A stretch of DNA of 64,000 bases from Caccoplasma_A sp045587545. Lineage in GTDB: Bacteria; Bacteroidota; Bacteroidia; Bacteroidales; G3-4614. Below the pieces are notes generated by a model. That model was not told the DNA's origin. It did not search any database and saw only the letters and a program-made list of their open reading frames with translations. Positions 16,172-26,422 of the stretch are shown piece after piece (the first letter of the stretch is position 1; the number at the start of each line of letters is the position of its first letter). The stretch lies in the NCBI GenBank assembly GCA_045587545.1, contig JAZNCN010000016.1:1-64000 (forward strand), in the 5' to 3' direction. The position numbers were made by a program, and so were the translations under genes.

Positions 16172-16272
16172 TATTGGTACAGAGATTTTTATACTTTAAA
16201 CAAAAATGTATGATAGTATGTTTTTATAAAAATATTTAGCTCTAAATATAGTGTTACAAAAATAATAGAATA

Positions 16273-16302
16273 TTGATTATATTAAAAATTTTATTAAGTT
16301 TG
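16273..16302 (+). promoter_or_regulatory. Promoter of the DUF308-TPR operon
   Basis: TTG (16273-16275), a 19-bp spacer and TAAGTTTG (16295-16302) match the Bacteroidetes consensus. The leader to the ATG at 16350 is about 40 nt. Confidence 0.75.
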
Positions 16303-16349
16303 TAATACAAAAAAAATCAAATAAATAAATAAACATAATATATCATAAT

Positions 16350-16919
16350 ATGAAAGTTATATACTCTCCTTTATCAACATTAACCCGTAGTATTATTTCT
16401 TTGTTGTTAGGTTTTGTTTTGGTTATATGGCCTGAGCAGGTAAATAGTACAATAATTACTATTTTAGGTATAATACTTTTGTTCCCTTTTGTAGGAGCAC
16501 TTTTATCTAAGTTTATGCGTAAAAAAAATGAGGCAAAAGCCTATGATATATTACCTATAATTGGAGGTGGTGGTTCTGCTGTATTGGGTATATTGATGAT
16601 TATAATGCCAAATACATTTTCTTCTCTTTTGGCTTTATTTATTGGAATTATGATGTTTTTTGCCGGAATAACACAAGTGATAGGAGTATTTGCATATTGT
16701 CGTGCGGTAAAAAGTTTTTGGCTTATGCTATTTCCTTTGATGACAATAGGTGTTGGTTTATATGCTATAACAAACTTTACCGATATGGCAAAAACATTAT
16801 GGATAATATTAGGAGTAATTATTATTTTATACGGAATATCAGAGATACTCAATTATTTTAAGGTAAAGTCAATTGAAGAAAAAATTACTCATATTGAAGA
16901 AGCCGAGATTATAGAATAG
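16350..16919 (+). CDS. DUF308 (HdeD-like) membrane protein
   Basis: This 189-residue inner-membrane protein has about six hydrophobic helices arranged as three DUF308 repeats, each with Gly-rich helices (for example IIGGGGSAVLGILMII). A charged tail (KSIEEKITHIEEAEIIE) follows. HdeD relatives are linked to acid resistance in enterobacteria, but function here is unknown. The TPR gene starts 4 bp downstream, so the two are likely co-translated and may work together. Confidence 0.82.
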   Translation: MKVIYSPLSTLTRSIISLLLGFVLVIWPEQVNSTIITILGIILLFPFVGALLSKFMRKKNEAKAYDILPIIGGGGSAVLGILMIIMPNTFSSLLALFIGIMMFFAGITQVIGVFAYCRAVKSFWLMLFPLMTIGVGLYAITNFTDMAKTLWIILGVIIILYGISEILNYFKVKSIEEKITHIEEAEIIE

Positions 16920-16923
16920 AGCT

Positions 16924-19140
16924 ATGATAATTAAAGAGATAAAAGAATCGCAGGAACAATTATATAAGTATATTGAAAATAGGCATTTGAATGATGTTTT
17001 TAAATATATGAAAACATTATTGACTTTGTGCCAACGTCCCGATTTATCATCAAAACTTACAACTCTACAGTCAACATATACATATATGACGCAATATATG
17101 TTGCAAGGGGCAAATGACCCTCAAAGGTTAGCTTTATATAAAAACTTATTAATATCCCTATATGAGTTAAGCGATTTAATAATTGATGAGTTGATGATTA
17201 ATGAATCGTCTGATTTTTTATATAGTAAGAGAAGATATTATAAAACAATTGCTGGAGCTAATATAATTCAATTGGCTACAAATCTTTTAGATACATATAA
17301 AAAATATCAATTAATAATAAATGACGCAAGCGAAGGAGAGAGAGAGAAAGATATATTGTCTTTATTAAAAAGTATTGAAAATTTACAAGAAGATATTTTT
17401 TCAGCCATAGCTGCAACATTCCCAACTACTTCAGAAGAGCAAAAGGCTATAATTGATTTGTTGAATGATGAAGAATATGGTGTAATAACATCATCAGTGG
17501 CTATAACGGCATTAATGTTGTCAACAATCTATTACTATAAAGAGAGTAATATTCTGATTCTTTTTGATACATATGTTCTTAGCCGTAATGAGGAGATTAA
17601 ACAACGTGCATTATGTTGCGCATTAATATTATGTTATATACATAAGAATAGGGTAGAGCTTTCAGATAATATTGCAAAGAGAATATCGCTTTTCTCAGAA
17701 GATAGTCTGTTCTGTCGTGATGTCAGAAATCAATTTATGCAATTTATAAGATCTCTTGAGACGGATAAAATCTCTGATATTTTTAATAAAGAGATAGTCC
17801 CGGAGATTATGAAACTTGCTCCGGAAATTAAGAATAAAAATGGGATTGAAGAGTTATCGGAAGAAAATATGGCTTCAATGCTTGAAATAAATCCGGAGTG
17901 GGAACGTAAGATGGATGAGAGTGGTATAACTAAAAGAATAAAAGAGTTAAACGAACTTCAAGTTGATGGTTCAGATGTATTAATGTCAACATTTTCATCG
18001 TTGAAGAATTATCCATTTTTTAATAAAATAACCAATTGGATAAGACCTTTTACTTTACAAAATAGTGAGATATATAATTATATTAAAAAAGATGACAAAA
18101 TGGGGGTTATGCTAACTAACTCTAAGTTTATGTGTAACTCCGACAAATACTCTTTGTCTCTTACACTGGTGCAATTAAAACAGATAAAACCCGATAATAC
18201 AATAGAGGATTTACCATATGATATATCAATAAACGAAATGTTTAAAGACGATAAAGATGTAAAAGGTGGTATATCTAAAAATATTGCAACACTATACATT
18301 CAAGATCTTTATAGATTATTTAAGTTGGCTCACCCTAAATTTAAATTGTATAATATATTTAAGGAGCATATAAACTTATATAAAGTTGAAATATTAAAGC
18401 CTATATTTTCAGATGAAGATATATTAAAGTTTATCGGAGAATTTTATTTACAGAAGGGATATTATAAATATGCCCAAGAGTATTATGAAGAATTATCCAA
18501 CCAAAACCCAGATGACGCATTATTTTATCAGAAATTAGGATATTGTAAGCAGATGCAGAAAAATTATGATGCTGCTATTGTTGAGTATGAAAAAGGAGAA
18601 AATATTAGGGAGGATTTTTGGACCATTCATCATCTTGCGTTATGTTATAGAGCTATAGGAAACAAAGCAAAGGCATTATATTATTACGAGAAGGCATATG
18701 AACTGAAGCCTGAAAGTGTAACTATAGGATTGCAATATGCACACACCCTTTTGTCGGTAGAAAATTATTCAGAAGCATTAAAACTTTATTATAAAGTTGA
18801 TTTTATAACAGAAGGTTCTCCAAAAACATGGCGTCCTATAGCGTGGTGTAACCTAATGTTGGGGAAATTAGAGCCGGCACAAACATATTTTGATAAGATA
18901 TTAAATAGAGAACCTCTTCCTAATGACTATTTTAATGCAGCACATACTGTATTTGCTCAAAATAAAATAGCTGAAGCATACAAATTATACTTCAAATATA
19001 TCGAAAAAAGTGGAGGAGATGTCGAGCTATTTAAAACCTTATATGATGCAGATACTTCTGTTTTACTTAAATTGAATATCCCCAAGGAGGATATTGCGAT
19101 AATGAGGGATATGGTAACTGCAATTAATAATTATAAATAA
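16924..19140 (+). CDS. Large tetratricopeptide-repeat protein
   Basis: This 738-residue protein has no signal peptide. Residues 1 to about 500 are helical with no family I recognise. From about residue 505 to 660 there are TPR motifs (GEFYLQKGYYKYAQEYYEEL, KLGYCKQMQKNYDAAIVEYE, LALCYRAIGNKAKALYYYEK and further copies). It is probably a cytoplasmic scaffold, and the 4-bp spacing to the DUF308 gene suggests a functional pair. Codon use looks like that of its neighbours. Confidence 0.8.
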   Translation: MIIKEIKESQEQLYKYIENRHLNDVFKYMKTLLTLCQRPDLSSKLTTLQSTYTYMTQYMLQGANDPQRLALYKNLLISLYELSDLIIDELMINESSDFLYSKRRYYKTIAGANIIQLATNLLDTYKKYQLIINDASEGEREKDILSLLKSIENLQEDIFSAIAATFPTTSEEQKAIIDLLNDEEYGVITSSVAITALMLSTIYYYKESNILILFDTYVLSRNEEIKQRALCCALILCYIHKNRVELSDNIAKRISLFSEDSLFCRDVRNQFMQFIRSLETDKISDIFNKEIVPEIMKLAPEIKNKNGIEELSEENMASMLEINPEWERKMDESGITKRIKELNELQVDGSDVLMSTFSSLKNYPFFNKITNWIRPFTLQNSEIYNYIKKDDKMGVMLTNSKFMCNSDKYSLSLTLVQLKQIKPDNTIEDLPYDISINEMFKDDKDVKGGISKNIATLYIQDLYRLFKLAHPKFKLYNIFKEHINLYKVEILKPIFSDEDILKFIGEFYLQKGYYKYAQEYYEELSNQNPDDALFYQKLGYCKQMQKNYDAAIVEYEKGENIREDFWTIHHLALCYRAIGNKAKALYYYEKAYELKPESVTIGLQYAHTLLSVENYSEALKLYYKVDFITEGSPKTWRPIAWCNLMLGKLEPAQTYFDKILNREPLPNDYFNAAHTVFAQNKIAEAYKLYFKYIEKSGGDVELFKTLYDADTSVLLKLNIPKEDIAIMRDMVTAINNYK

Positions 19141-19177
19141 AATTAATATTATATATCTCAATTCATAACAATTATAA

Positions 19178-19219
19178 TAAAGGAAGGCAGTTAAACAAAA
19201 GTTTAGCTGCCTTCCTTTA
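19178..19219. terminator. Bidirectional terminator between TPR gene and prfC
   Basis: A long stem pairs AAAGGAAGGCAG with CTGCCTTCCTTT and, inside, TAAAC with GTTTA. T or A runs flank both sides, so it serves the convergent TPR and prfC transcripts. Confidence 0.85.
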
Positions 19220-19235
19220 TTATATATTTCATATT

Positions 19236-20816
19236 TTAGAATTCAGAAGTAAAGTGGAAACGAATTTTGGGGAAATCGCTCTGTGCCATCTGAAGTACAT
19301 AAGCAGAATCTGCAAGAAATACATCGCGACCCTCTTTGTCTTTAGCCATATATTGATATTTGCGCTTTTTAAAATTTTCTAATTCTGTATTATCATCACT
19401 CTCAATCCAACAAGCTTTATATAATGATATGGGTTCCCATTTGCATTGTGCACCATATTCGTGCAATAAGCGATATTGAATAACCTCAAATTGTAGTTGT
19501 CCTACGGTGCCAATTATACGACGGTTATTATATTGGTTTATAAATGATTGGGCGACTCCTTCGTCCATAAGCTGATCAATACCTTTATTAAGTTGTTTAG
19601 CCTTCATAGGATCGTTGTTCTCAATATATTTGAACATTTCGGGCGAGAAACTAGGTAGCCCTTTAAAGTGCAACTCTTCTCCGGCGGTAAGAGTATCTCC
19701 GATTTTAAAGTTTCCTGTATCAGGTAATCCTACAATATCGCCTGGGAATGCTTCGTCAAGAACAGATTTTTTTTGCGCCATAAAGGCTGTGGGACTTGAA
19801 AAACGCATCATCTTACCATGGCGAATATGTTTGTAGTTTTCATTTCGAACAAATTTACCAGAACAAACTTTTACGAATGCAATACAACTGCGGTGGTTTG
19901 GATCCATATTGGCATGTATCTTAAATACAAATCCTGTAAAAGTATCTTCTTCTGGTTTTACTTGTCGCTCTATTGCGTTAATTGGTAATGGCGCAGGTGC
20001 AATCTGAGTAAAGCAGTCTAATAACTCTTTAACTCCAAAATTATTTAGAGCTGACCCAAAAAATACAGGTGCCAACTCTCCTTTTAAGTAGTCGTTTTTA
20101 TCAAAGTCAGGATAAACTCCGGATATAAGTTCCAAATCGTTTCTTAAACGTTCGGCATCACTCTCTCCGATATAGTTTTCGAGTTCAGGGTTGTTTATAT
20201 CTGTAAACTCAACAGATTCAGTTACAACTTGTTTGCTTGGAGTGTATAGGTTTAAGTTTCTTTCATATATGTTATATACTCCTTTAAATCTTTGTCCAAT
20301 ATTTATAGGCCAACTTAATGGACGTACAGCAATTTTTAATTCGCTTTCTAATTCATCAAGAATTTCAAACGGATCACGACCTTCGCGGTCTAATTTATTT
20401 ACGAATATAATAACAGGAGTTTTACGCATACGGCAAACTTCCATTAATTTTCTTGTTTGCATCTCAACACCTTTGGCAACGTCAACAACAATAATAACAC
20501 TGTCAACGGCAGTAAGGGTGCGGTATGTATCCTCGGCAAAATCTTGGTGTCCGGGGGTGTCCAAAATGTTTATTTTATAGCCTTCATACTCAAATCCCAT
20601 AACAGAAGTGGCAACAGAAATTCCGCGTTGTTTTTCTATCTCCATCCAGTCAGAGGTCGCTGTTTTTTTTATTTTATTTGATTTTACAGCACCGGCAATG
20701 TGAATAGCTCCACCAAAAAGTAGTAGTTTTTCAGTTAAAGTTGTTTTACCTGCATCAGGGTGGCTTATAATCGCAAAAGTTCTTCTTCTCTCTATCTCTT
20801 GGGTAAGTGTACTCAT
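19236..20816 (-). CDS. prfC: Peptide chain release factor 3
   Basis: This 526-residue translational GTPase has the P-loop HPDAGKT (19-25), the DTPGH switch and the NKLD specificity motif. The length and C-terminal domains match RF3, which recycles RF1/RF2 after peptide release. It is last in the operon DUF5686-DUF4924-rfbD-prfC, 6 bp after rfbD. Confidence 0.96.
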   Translation of the reverse strand: MSTLTQEIERRRTFAIISHPDAGKTTLTEKLLLFGGAIHIAGAVKSNKIKKTATSDWMEIEKQRGISVATSVMGFEYEGYKINILDTPGHQDFAEDTYRTLTAVDSVIIVVDVAKGVEMQTRKLMEVCRMRKTPVIIFVNKLDREGRDPFEILDELESELKIAVRPLSWPINIGQRFKGVYNIYERNLNLYTPSKQVVTESVEFTDINNPELENYIGESDAERLRNDLELISGVYPDFDKNDYLKGELAPVFFGSALNNFGVKELLDCFTQIAPAPLPINAIERQVKPEEDTFTGFVFKIHANMDPNHRSCIAFVKVCSGKFVRNENYKHIRHGKMMRFSSPTAFMAQKKSVLDEAFPGDIVGLPDTGNFKIGDTLTAGEELHFKGLPSFSPEMFKYIENNDPMKAKQLNKGIDQLMDEGVAQSFINQYNNRRIIGTVGQLQFEVIQYRLLHEYGAQCKWEPISLYKACWIESDDNTELENFKKRKYQYMAKDKEGRDVFLADSAYVLQMAQSDFPKIRFHFTSEF

Positions 20817-20822
20817 ATTTTG

Positions 20823-21692
20823 TTAAATATTATTTTTGTTAAGTAAACCAATACATTTTTTTAGGCTTTCTTTCCAATTAGGGATAGTTATGCCATATGT
20901 CTCTTTAATTTTGTTTTTATTCAATACGCTATAAGTTGGACGAGTTGCTTTTGTAGGATATTGCTCAGTTGAGATAGGATTAATTTTACACTTAACTCCT
21001 GCAAAATCATGAATTAAACAAGCAAATTCATACCAACTACATTCTCCATCATTAGAGTAATTATATACTCCGGGTATAAATGTTGGAGTATTAATTATTT
21101 GGTTAATAGCTAATGCAAGGTCTGCTGCATACGTTGGTGTGCCTTTTTGATCGTTAACCACATTTAAAGAATCTCTTACCTTGCCTAAATCTATCATGGT
21201 TTTAACAAAATTCTTTCCATAAGCAGAGTATAGCCATGCTGTTCGTATAACTATGCCACTATTAGGCAAAATAGTCAGAATATACTCTTCTCCTTTAAGT
21301 TTTGTTTTGCCATAAACTGATTTAGGAGATGTGATATCGTCTTCGTTATAAGGTTTTGTAGCATTTCCGTCATATACATAGTCGGTCGAAATATGTATAA
21401 CTTTACAACCTATATTTTTTGCTGAAGTAGCAATATTTTCAACAGCTTTGCTGTTAATTAAAGAACAAAGTTCAATTTCATCTTCTGCTTTATCAACAGC
21501 CGTATATGCTGCGCAATTTACAACGAAATCAGGATTTAATTCTTTAAAAAAAGAAGCAACAGCTTTGGCGTCAGTTATGTCTAAATCCGCAACATCTGTA
21601 AAAACATAACTATTCTTTGTGTCGTTGGTTGCAACACATCTCATTTCATTGCCAAGTTGACCGTTGGCTCCTGTAATTAGAATTTTTGCCAT
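20823..21692 (-). CDS. rfbD: dTDP-4-dehydrorhamnose reductase
   Basis: This 289-residue extended short-chain dehydrogenase has GANGQLG (7-13), STDYVYDG and the catalytic YGKTK motif. It makes dTDP-L-rhamnose, a precursor for surface polysaccharide. Unusually for a rhamnose gene, it is not next to rfbA, rfbB or rfbC here but inside an operon with a DUF4924 gene and prfC, an arrangement I recall from other Bacteroidales. Confidence 0.94.
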   Translation of the reverse strand: MAKILITGANGQLGNEMRCVATNDTKNSYVFTDVADLDITDAKAVASFFKELNPDFVVNCAAYTAVDKAEDEIELCSLINSKAVENIATSAKNIGCKVIHISTDYVYDGNATKPYNEDDITSPKSVYGKTKLKGEEYILTILPNSGIVIRTAWLYSAYGKNFVKTMIDLGKVRDSLNVVNDQKGTPTYAADLALAINQIINTPTFIPGVYNYSNDGECSWYEFACLIHDFAGVKCKINPISTEQYPTKATRPTYSVLNKNKIKETYGITIPNWKESLKKCIGLLNKNNI

Positions 21693-21722
21693 TAAATTTT
21701 GTTCTTTTAAAGAGAATAGATA

Positions 21723-22265
21723 TTACAATTCTAACTCGCCGTTTTTATCTTTTTTGTATAATTCGGCAAGTTTTGACAAAAATAGTGATATTGTTTGTAA
21801 TGCAGAAAGAGTTTCATTAGAAATTTCTTTTTTTGCCAATCTTAGCATAAGCATACCATATAATGAATTGAATGCAGTTTCTATATCGTTACAATCGCAA
21901 TTACCTTGTTTGCTTTTTATTTCGGCAATATAGGGTAATGCTTTGTAATATGCTGCTATATACATTGGCATTTTTTGAGACTCTAACAATTGAGCATGAA
22001 GTTCTGACAATTTTATGATGATATTTGCATTTATCTGTAAATGACCATTCACCATTTTACCTTCACTGCGCATCATCTCAATTAAATTAACATACCATTC
22101 GCTAATCTCTGCTTTTTTCTCTTTTGAGACATTATATTGTTCTACAATATTAGAGTTAATCAGAGCAATATCTAAATTACATGCTCTGATTATATCCTCA
22201 ACTTGCCACATATATAGCAGATACTCTGCAATATTATTTTCTCTTTTTTCTTGAGCTACAATCAT
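21723..22265 (-). CDS. DUF4924-family protein
   Basis: This 180-residue, all-helical cytoplasmic protein starts MIVAQEKRENNIAEYLLYMW, which matches what I recall of the DUF4924 family of Bacteroidetes. No catalytic motif is visible. It lies 30 bp before rfbD and 9 bp after the DUF5686 gene in a four-gene operon. Function is unknown. Confidence 0.75.
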   Translation of the reverse strand: MIVAQEKRENNIAEYLLYMWQVEDIIRACNLDIALINSNIVEQYNVSKEKKAEISEWYVNLIEMMRSEGKMVNGHLQINANIIIKLSELHAQLLESQKMPMYIAAYYKALPYIAEIKSKQGNCDCNDIETAFNSLYGMLMLRLAKKEISNETLSALQTISLFLSKLAELYKKDKNGELEL

Positions 22266-22274
22266 AGTTTTGCT

Positions 22275-24824
22275 TTAGAATGAGAAGTGTAGTTCTATAC
22301 GAACTCCTCCTTTTTTAATTTCGGGTAAATCGCGATAAGTTACGCGGAAGACATACTCTATCCTTAAAATACTTAATATATTATCTAAGCCAACACCAAC
22401 CTCCATATACGGTAATTTGGGTTTCCATTTTGAATTTTGATTAACATTAGGAAAACGCCATAAAGATGGGTCAATTTCAGGATTGTTTTTGTCAGATAAA
22501 TAACCAAAGAACCCTTTAAACGAAACAACTTCTCTTATCTTTAAATATTTTATACCGGGTATATGATTAAAAAGAATTCCATTAGCATAATATTCTAAAT
22601 CCCATGATGCATAGTTGTCAAAAATAAATTCAATAGGATTGAGTAATGCAAATGATTGTTGTTGAATTGTGTATGTAAGGTTTGCATCTGGGATAATTAG
22701 AGATGTATATGGAGTTTTTGTCCATACTTTAGAAAACTTAACAACAGTATTTAAGTGTCCAAAAGTAGAAAACCAAAACGCTTTCTGAAAATTTATATCG
22801 GTACGTTGGTAGTTGTAATGGCTATTTAAAAATCCTCTCCAACCCATTCCGTGATTTATTAAAAATATAGGAGCGGTTTTTGAAATAGGATATCTATTTC
22901 CCTTAGTTTGATAGAATCGCTCTTTATGAGCATATCTTATTTTAAAATTAAAATCTGCTTGATTATACCTATTGAACGAGTTTCCATAACCATCAATAAA
23001 TTCAACCCATTTAGTAGCCTCTTCTGTTTTATATGCAAATCCAATATTATATGATAATCCATGTTTATGTTCTCGCATATACTCAATTTCAGAAGTTCTC
23101 AAATATGTTGATCTTACGTCTTCCATACGCTTAAGAGCCAAAAAGACATTATCTTTATTTGTAAATCGGTATTGTTGACCAAGTTGATTAATATCGTATT
23201 TATGACTTAAACGAATTTGATGGATAGGGTACTCCTTGTAATGTTCTTTTTTATCAATAAAAGAGTAAATAAAATCTCCTTTATATTTAAATTTTCCATC
23301 ACGAGTACCATATGCCACATATGTATCAAGGAATATACGTTTGTGTAGGTTTGGCGTTGTCATACCTCCTAATCTTAAACGAGCACCCTCAACAGTATTT
23401 CCACTGATTGTAGTATTCAACGGACCCAAATCAAATTTACTGTTCTTAGACGTAGGAACATACCCCGAAACTAAGCTTGTCAAAATTTTCTCAGACCAAT
23501 AAAATACTTTGTTTTCTCGTAATTGAGTAAGAATTTTATCTACAGAGTTTTCTTTCTTTTTAATGGGAATCATTCTGTTGTCGTCCCAATATTGTTTAGG
23601 TTGCATTAAGGCATATTCATCTTCTATTACAGAACCTTCCTTGTTGAAAATTGATAAATCGTCAGGAGCCTCAAAATTATAATTGTCGGAACCAATAATT
23701 CTGCGTACATATAAACCTTGAGTTCCTGGTATAAGTTCTAATTCGACAATGGCATCATCACGTTTTTTTATCCTCAAACCTTTGTCGCTACGCTCAAACT
23801 CTTGTTTTATTTTCATACTTTCAACATAGTTGAGGTTGATATCTTTGGGAACATTCATATCTACTTTTTTAACAAAAAACGTAGAATCTAAAGTAACATA
23901 CATATGTCCCACAAATCCATTTGACTCAGAATTGTGAGGAGCGAAGCCTAAATCAACGCAAGAATCACCATCAATAACTAATGTATCAAGAAGATAGTAT
24001 TTGTAGAAAGATGTGGCTATATTAGATAGGGGACTGACAAAACGGGTAAGCATCATATTGATTTGATTATCATAGATGTTTACCTCTTTAAAAAGTTCGT
24101 CGTAAAATTGTTGCATACTCTTTTGGTTTAACATATCGTCAATACCGGTACGATGAATAGCCTCAATATATTGTTTTTTTGAGTTAGAAGATTTCCTATA
24201 GTAAATTTTAGAATTACGCTCTTTTATTGATACCGTTAAAATAGGTTTCCCCGAAACCTCTGATGTGTCAACATAATCAAACAAAAATTTGAATTTTCTA
24301 AAAATAGGTTTATCTTTTTTGCTATCATTAAAATCGTTAAAAGCAATGGTTAATCTATCATATTGGTCATAAGTATAATAGTCATTCTCTTCAATACTAT
24401 TGTTTTCTCCGGCTTTAATTACCTTTTTAACAAAATCAACGGCAGGATTTCCTCGTCGTTTATATCTCTCTCGTTTGGGCTTTACCACCACCTCTTCCAT
24501 GGCATATTCTGCGTTTTGAAGTTTTGCAGTAATTTGATATTTTTCTCCACGTACAACAGGGAAGATATAATCTTTATAACCAACAGATGATATGATTAAT
24601 TCTTTTGCGTCTGATTTTGTTTTTATAGAGAAATTTCCTGCTTCGTCTGTCATCTGAAGAGTTTGAGTTCCTCTAAAATATACAGTAACGAAGGGCATCG
24701 GTTCATTGGTCAATGAGTCAGTTACAATACCGGATACGTAAGTGGTTTGCGCAATAATATTTGTAGTAGGCGCAAAAAGAAAAAACGTTAAGGATATAAA
24801 TACAAATAATATATATTTTTGCAT
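22275..24824 (-). CDS. DUF5686 outer-membrane protein with CarboxypepD-like domain
   Basis: The protein has about 849 residues from ATG at 24824, with a signal peptide ending in IIAQ. An N-terminal carboxypeptidase-regulatory-like beta-sandwich (GIVTDSLTNEPMPFVTVYF, through about residue 105) is followed by the DUF5686 domain. The final part is a long strand-rich region ending RIELHFSF, consistent with a TonB-receptor-like barrel without an evident plug. An ATG at 24872 lies within the promoter and is rejected. It may be an outer-membrane transporter or assembly factor; the substrate is unknown. It is first in the operon with DUF4924, rfbD and prfC. Confidence 0.82.
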   Translation of the reverse strand: MQKYILFVFISLTFFLFAPTTNIIAQTTYVSGIVTDSLTNEPMPFVTVYFRGTQTLQMTDEAGNFSIKTKSDAKELIISSVGYKDYIFPVVRGEKYQITAKLQNAEYAMEEVVVKPKRERYKRRGNPAVDFVKKVIKAGENNSIEENDYYTYDQYDRLTIAFNDFNDSKKDKPIFRKFKFLFDYVDTSEVSGKPILTVSIKERNSKIYYRKSSNSKKQYIEAIHRTGIDDMLNQKSMQQFYDELFKEVNIYDNQINMMLTRFVSPLSNIATSFYKYYLLDTLVIDGDSCVDLGFAPHNSESNGFVGHMYVTLDSTFFVKKVDMNVPKDINLNYVESMKIKQEFERSDKGLRIKKRDDAIVELELIPGTQGLYVRRIIGSDNYNFEAPDDLSIFNKEGSVIEDEYALMQPKQYWDDNRMIPIKKKENSVDKILTQLRENKVFYWSEKILTSLVSGYVPTSKNSKFDLGPLNTTISGNTVEGARLRLGGMTTPNLHKRIFLDTYVAYGTRDGKFKYKGDFIYSFIDKKEHYKEYPIHQIRLSHKYDINQLGQQYRFTNKDNVFLALKRMEDVRSTYLRTSEIEYMREHKHGLSYNIGFAYKTEEATKWVEFIDGYGNSFNRYNQADFNFKIRYAHKERFYQTKGNRYPISKTAPIFLINHGMGWRGFLNSHYNYQRTDINFQKAFWFSTFGHLNTVVKFSKVWTKTPYTSLIIPDANLTYTIQQQSFALLNPIEFIFDNYASWDLEYYANGILFNHIPGIKYLKIREVVSFKGFFGYLSDKNNPEIDPSLWRFPNVNQNSKWKPKLPYMEVGVGLDNILSILRIEYVFRVTYRDLPEIKKGGVRIELHFSF

Positions 24825-24851
24825 TAAAAAAATAATAAAATTTATAAGTCG

Positions 24852-24879
24852 CAAAGTTATAAAAAATATCAATACCCAA
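24852..24879 (-). promoter_or_regulatory. Promoter of the DUF5686-prfC operon
   Basis: On the minus strand TAACTTTG (24852-24859) is the -7 element, and TTG (24877-24879) lies 17 bp upstream, slightly short of the usual 19. Confidence 0.55.
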
Positions 24880-25022
24880 TTGTTCTATATTTCTTAAACT
24901 TTATCCATTTTATAATGCTTTATTATTATCTATAACATAATTTATAAATATTGTAAATTAATGATAAAAACGGTAATAGATATAAAATTGAGATAAAATA
25001 TAAATATTCAAAAAAACGTTAT

Positions 25023-25030
25023 TATCTTCG
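25023..25030 (+). promoter_or_regulatory. -7 element of the CYTH-M48 pair
   Basis: TATCTTCG matches TAnnTTCG, 18 bp before the ATG at 25049, giving a very short leader. No clear -33 element is seen. Confidence 0.45.
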
Positions 25031-25048
25031 CATAAAAATAGAGAAGCT

Positions 25049-25519
25049 ATGGGAAAAGAGATAGAGCGAAAATTTCTAATTAAAAGTGATGAATATAAGA
25101 TAAATGCGCAATATTCTTATTTACAACAAGGCTATCTCTCAAGGCAAAAAGAAAGAGTTGTTCGAGTAAGAGTAAAAGATGATAACGGTTATATAACTAT
25201 AAAAGGTAAAAATGATGGAGCAACAAGAGTTGAATATGAATATGTAATACCATCATCAGAGGCCAACGAGATTATAAAAAAACTATGTCAAAAGCCCGTA
25301 ATAGAGAAGAGGCGCTACTATTATAATTCAGAAGATGGGCATCTTTGGGAAATCGATGAATTTTTAGGAGACAATGAAGGATTAGTTATTGCTGAAATTG
25401 AGCTGACCGATGAAGCCGAAACTTTTAAAAAACCTAAATGGGTAGGAGAAGAGGTAACAGGTGATGAAAAATATTATAACTCAAATTTAATTGAAAATCC
25501 ATATAAAAATTGGAAATAA
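25049..25519 (+). CDS. CYTH-domain triphosphatase-like protein
   Basis: This 156-residue protein starts MGKEIERKFLI, the ExExK signature of CYTH domains. Paired basic and acidic strands (RVRVKDDNGYITIKGK; EKRRYYY; EIDEFLGDNEGLVIAEIEL) line the tunnel active site. Relatives hydrolyse inorganic triphosphate; substrate here is inferred. It is followed 15 bp later by an M48 peptidase gene. Confidence 0.9.
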   Translation: MGKEIERKFLIKSDEYKINAQYSYLQQGYLSRQKERVVRVRVKDDNGYITIKGKNDGATRVEYEYVIPSSEANEIIKKLCQKPVIEKRRYYYNSEDGHLWEIDEFLGDNEGLVIAEIELTDEAETFKKPKWVGEEVTGDEKYYNSNLIENPYKNWK

Positions 25520-25534
25520 AATAAAAACATAGAT

Positions 25535-26326
25535 ATGAAAAAGAGAATTAGTTTATTATCAGTCTTAATTACTCTAATAATAGCGTCATGTAGCACAGTT
25601 CCGCTGACAGAACGTAAACAACTATTATTGGTAAGCGATCAAGAGGTTTTAGCTTTGGGATTACAAAGTTTTAATGAATACATTGAAACTGCTGTACCTT
25701 CAAACGATGCCATAAATCAGGCAATGGTGAAACGATGTGGAGAAAAAATACAGAAAGCGGTAGAAGAGTATCTTGCATCTCAAGGACAAACTGCACAAAT
25801 AAGCGGATATGAATGGGAGTTTGTATTAACACGAGATAGTGCGGTTAATGCATTCTGTATGCCTGGCGGAAAGGTTGTAGTATATGAGGGAATATTGCCA
25901 TACACAAAAACGGAGAATGGATTAGCTGTAGTTATAGGACATGAAATTGCCCATGCAGTTGCAAAACACTCAAATGAGCGTATAAGCCAACAAATGTTGG
26001 CAGAAGCAGGTTCACAAACCCTATCACTATTGTTATCAGGAAAATCAGAAACAACACAACTATTAGCATCAACAGTATTTGGTTTAGGAGCAAATTATGG
26101 AGTAATGTTACCATTCTCTCGCAAACAGGAGTATGAGGCAGATAAATTGGGATTAATTTTTATGACAATGGCAGGATACGACGCATCAGAAGCTGTAACA
26201 TTTTGGGAACGTATGAGTAGTGGAGGAACAACAGTTCCAGAGTTTTTAAGTACTCACCCCAGCGATGCTAATCGTATAGCAGCAATAAAGACTCTACTCC
26301 CGGAATTGGAGCAATATAAAAAATAG
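25535..26326 (+). CDS. M48-family metallopeptidase lipoprotein
   Basis: This 263-residue protein has a lipoprotein signal (LIIASCS, Cys19). The zinc motif is HEIAH around residue 136, the third ligand is in EYEADKLGL, and the C-terminal THPSDANRI matches the M48B/LoiP/BepA type. Such proteases act on misfolded envelope proteins in the periplasm. It is paired with the CYTH gene upstream and ends before a shared terminator. Confidence 0.92.
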   Translation: MKKRISLLSVLITLIIASCSTVPLTERKQLLLVSDQEVLALGLQSFNEYIETAVPSNDAINQAMVKRCGEKIQKAVEEYLASQGQTAQISGYEWEFVLTRDSAVNAFCMPGGKVVVYEGILPYTKTENGLAVVIGHEIAHAVAKHSNERISQQMLAEAGSQTLSLLLSGKSETTQLLASTVFGLGANYGVMLPFSRKQEYEADKLGLIFMTMAGYDASEAVTFWERMSSGGTTVPEFLSTHPSDANRIAAIKTLLPELEQYKK

Positions 26327-26364
26327 GATTAAATTAAAAATAAATATAATAACGTATCTGTATA

Positions 26365-26397
26365 AAAAGTCTCTTAGAAATTTTCTAAGAGACTTTT
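26365..26397. terminator. Bidirectional terminator between M48 gene and lon
   Basis: AAGTCTCTTAGAAA pairs perfectly with TTTCTAAGAGACTT, followed by T-rich DNA on the plus strand and preceded by an A-run that serves the minus strand. Confidence 0.85.
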
Positions 26398-26422
26398 TTG
26401 TGCATTATATATTCTTACTATA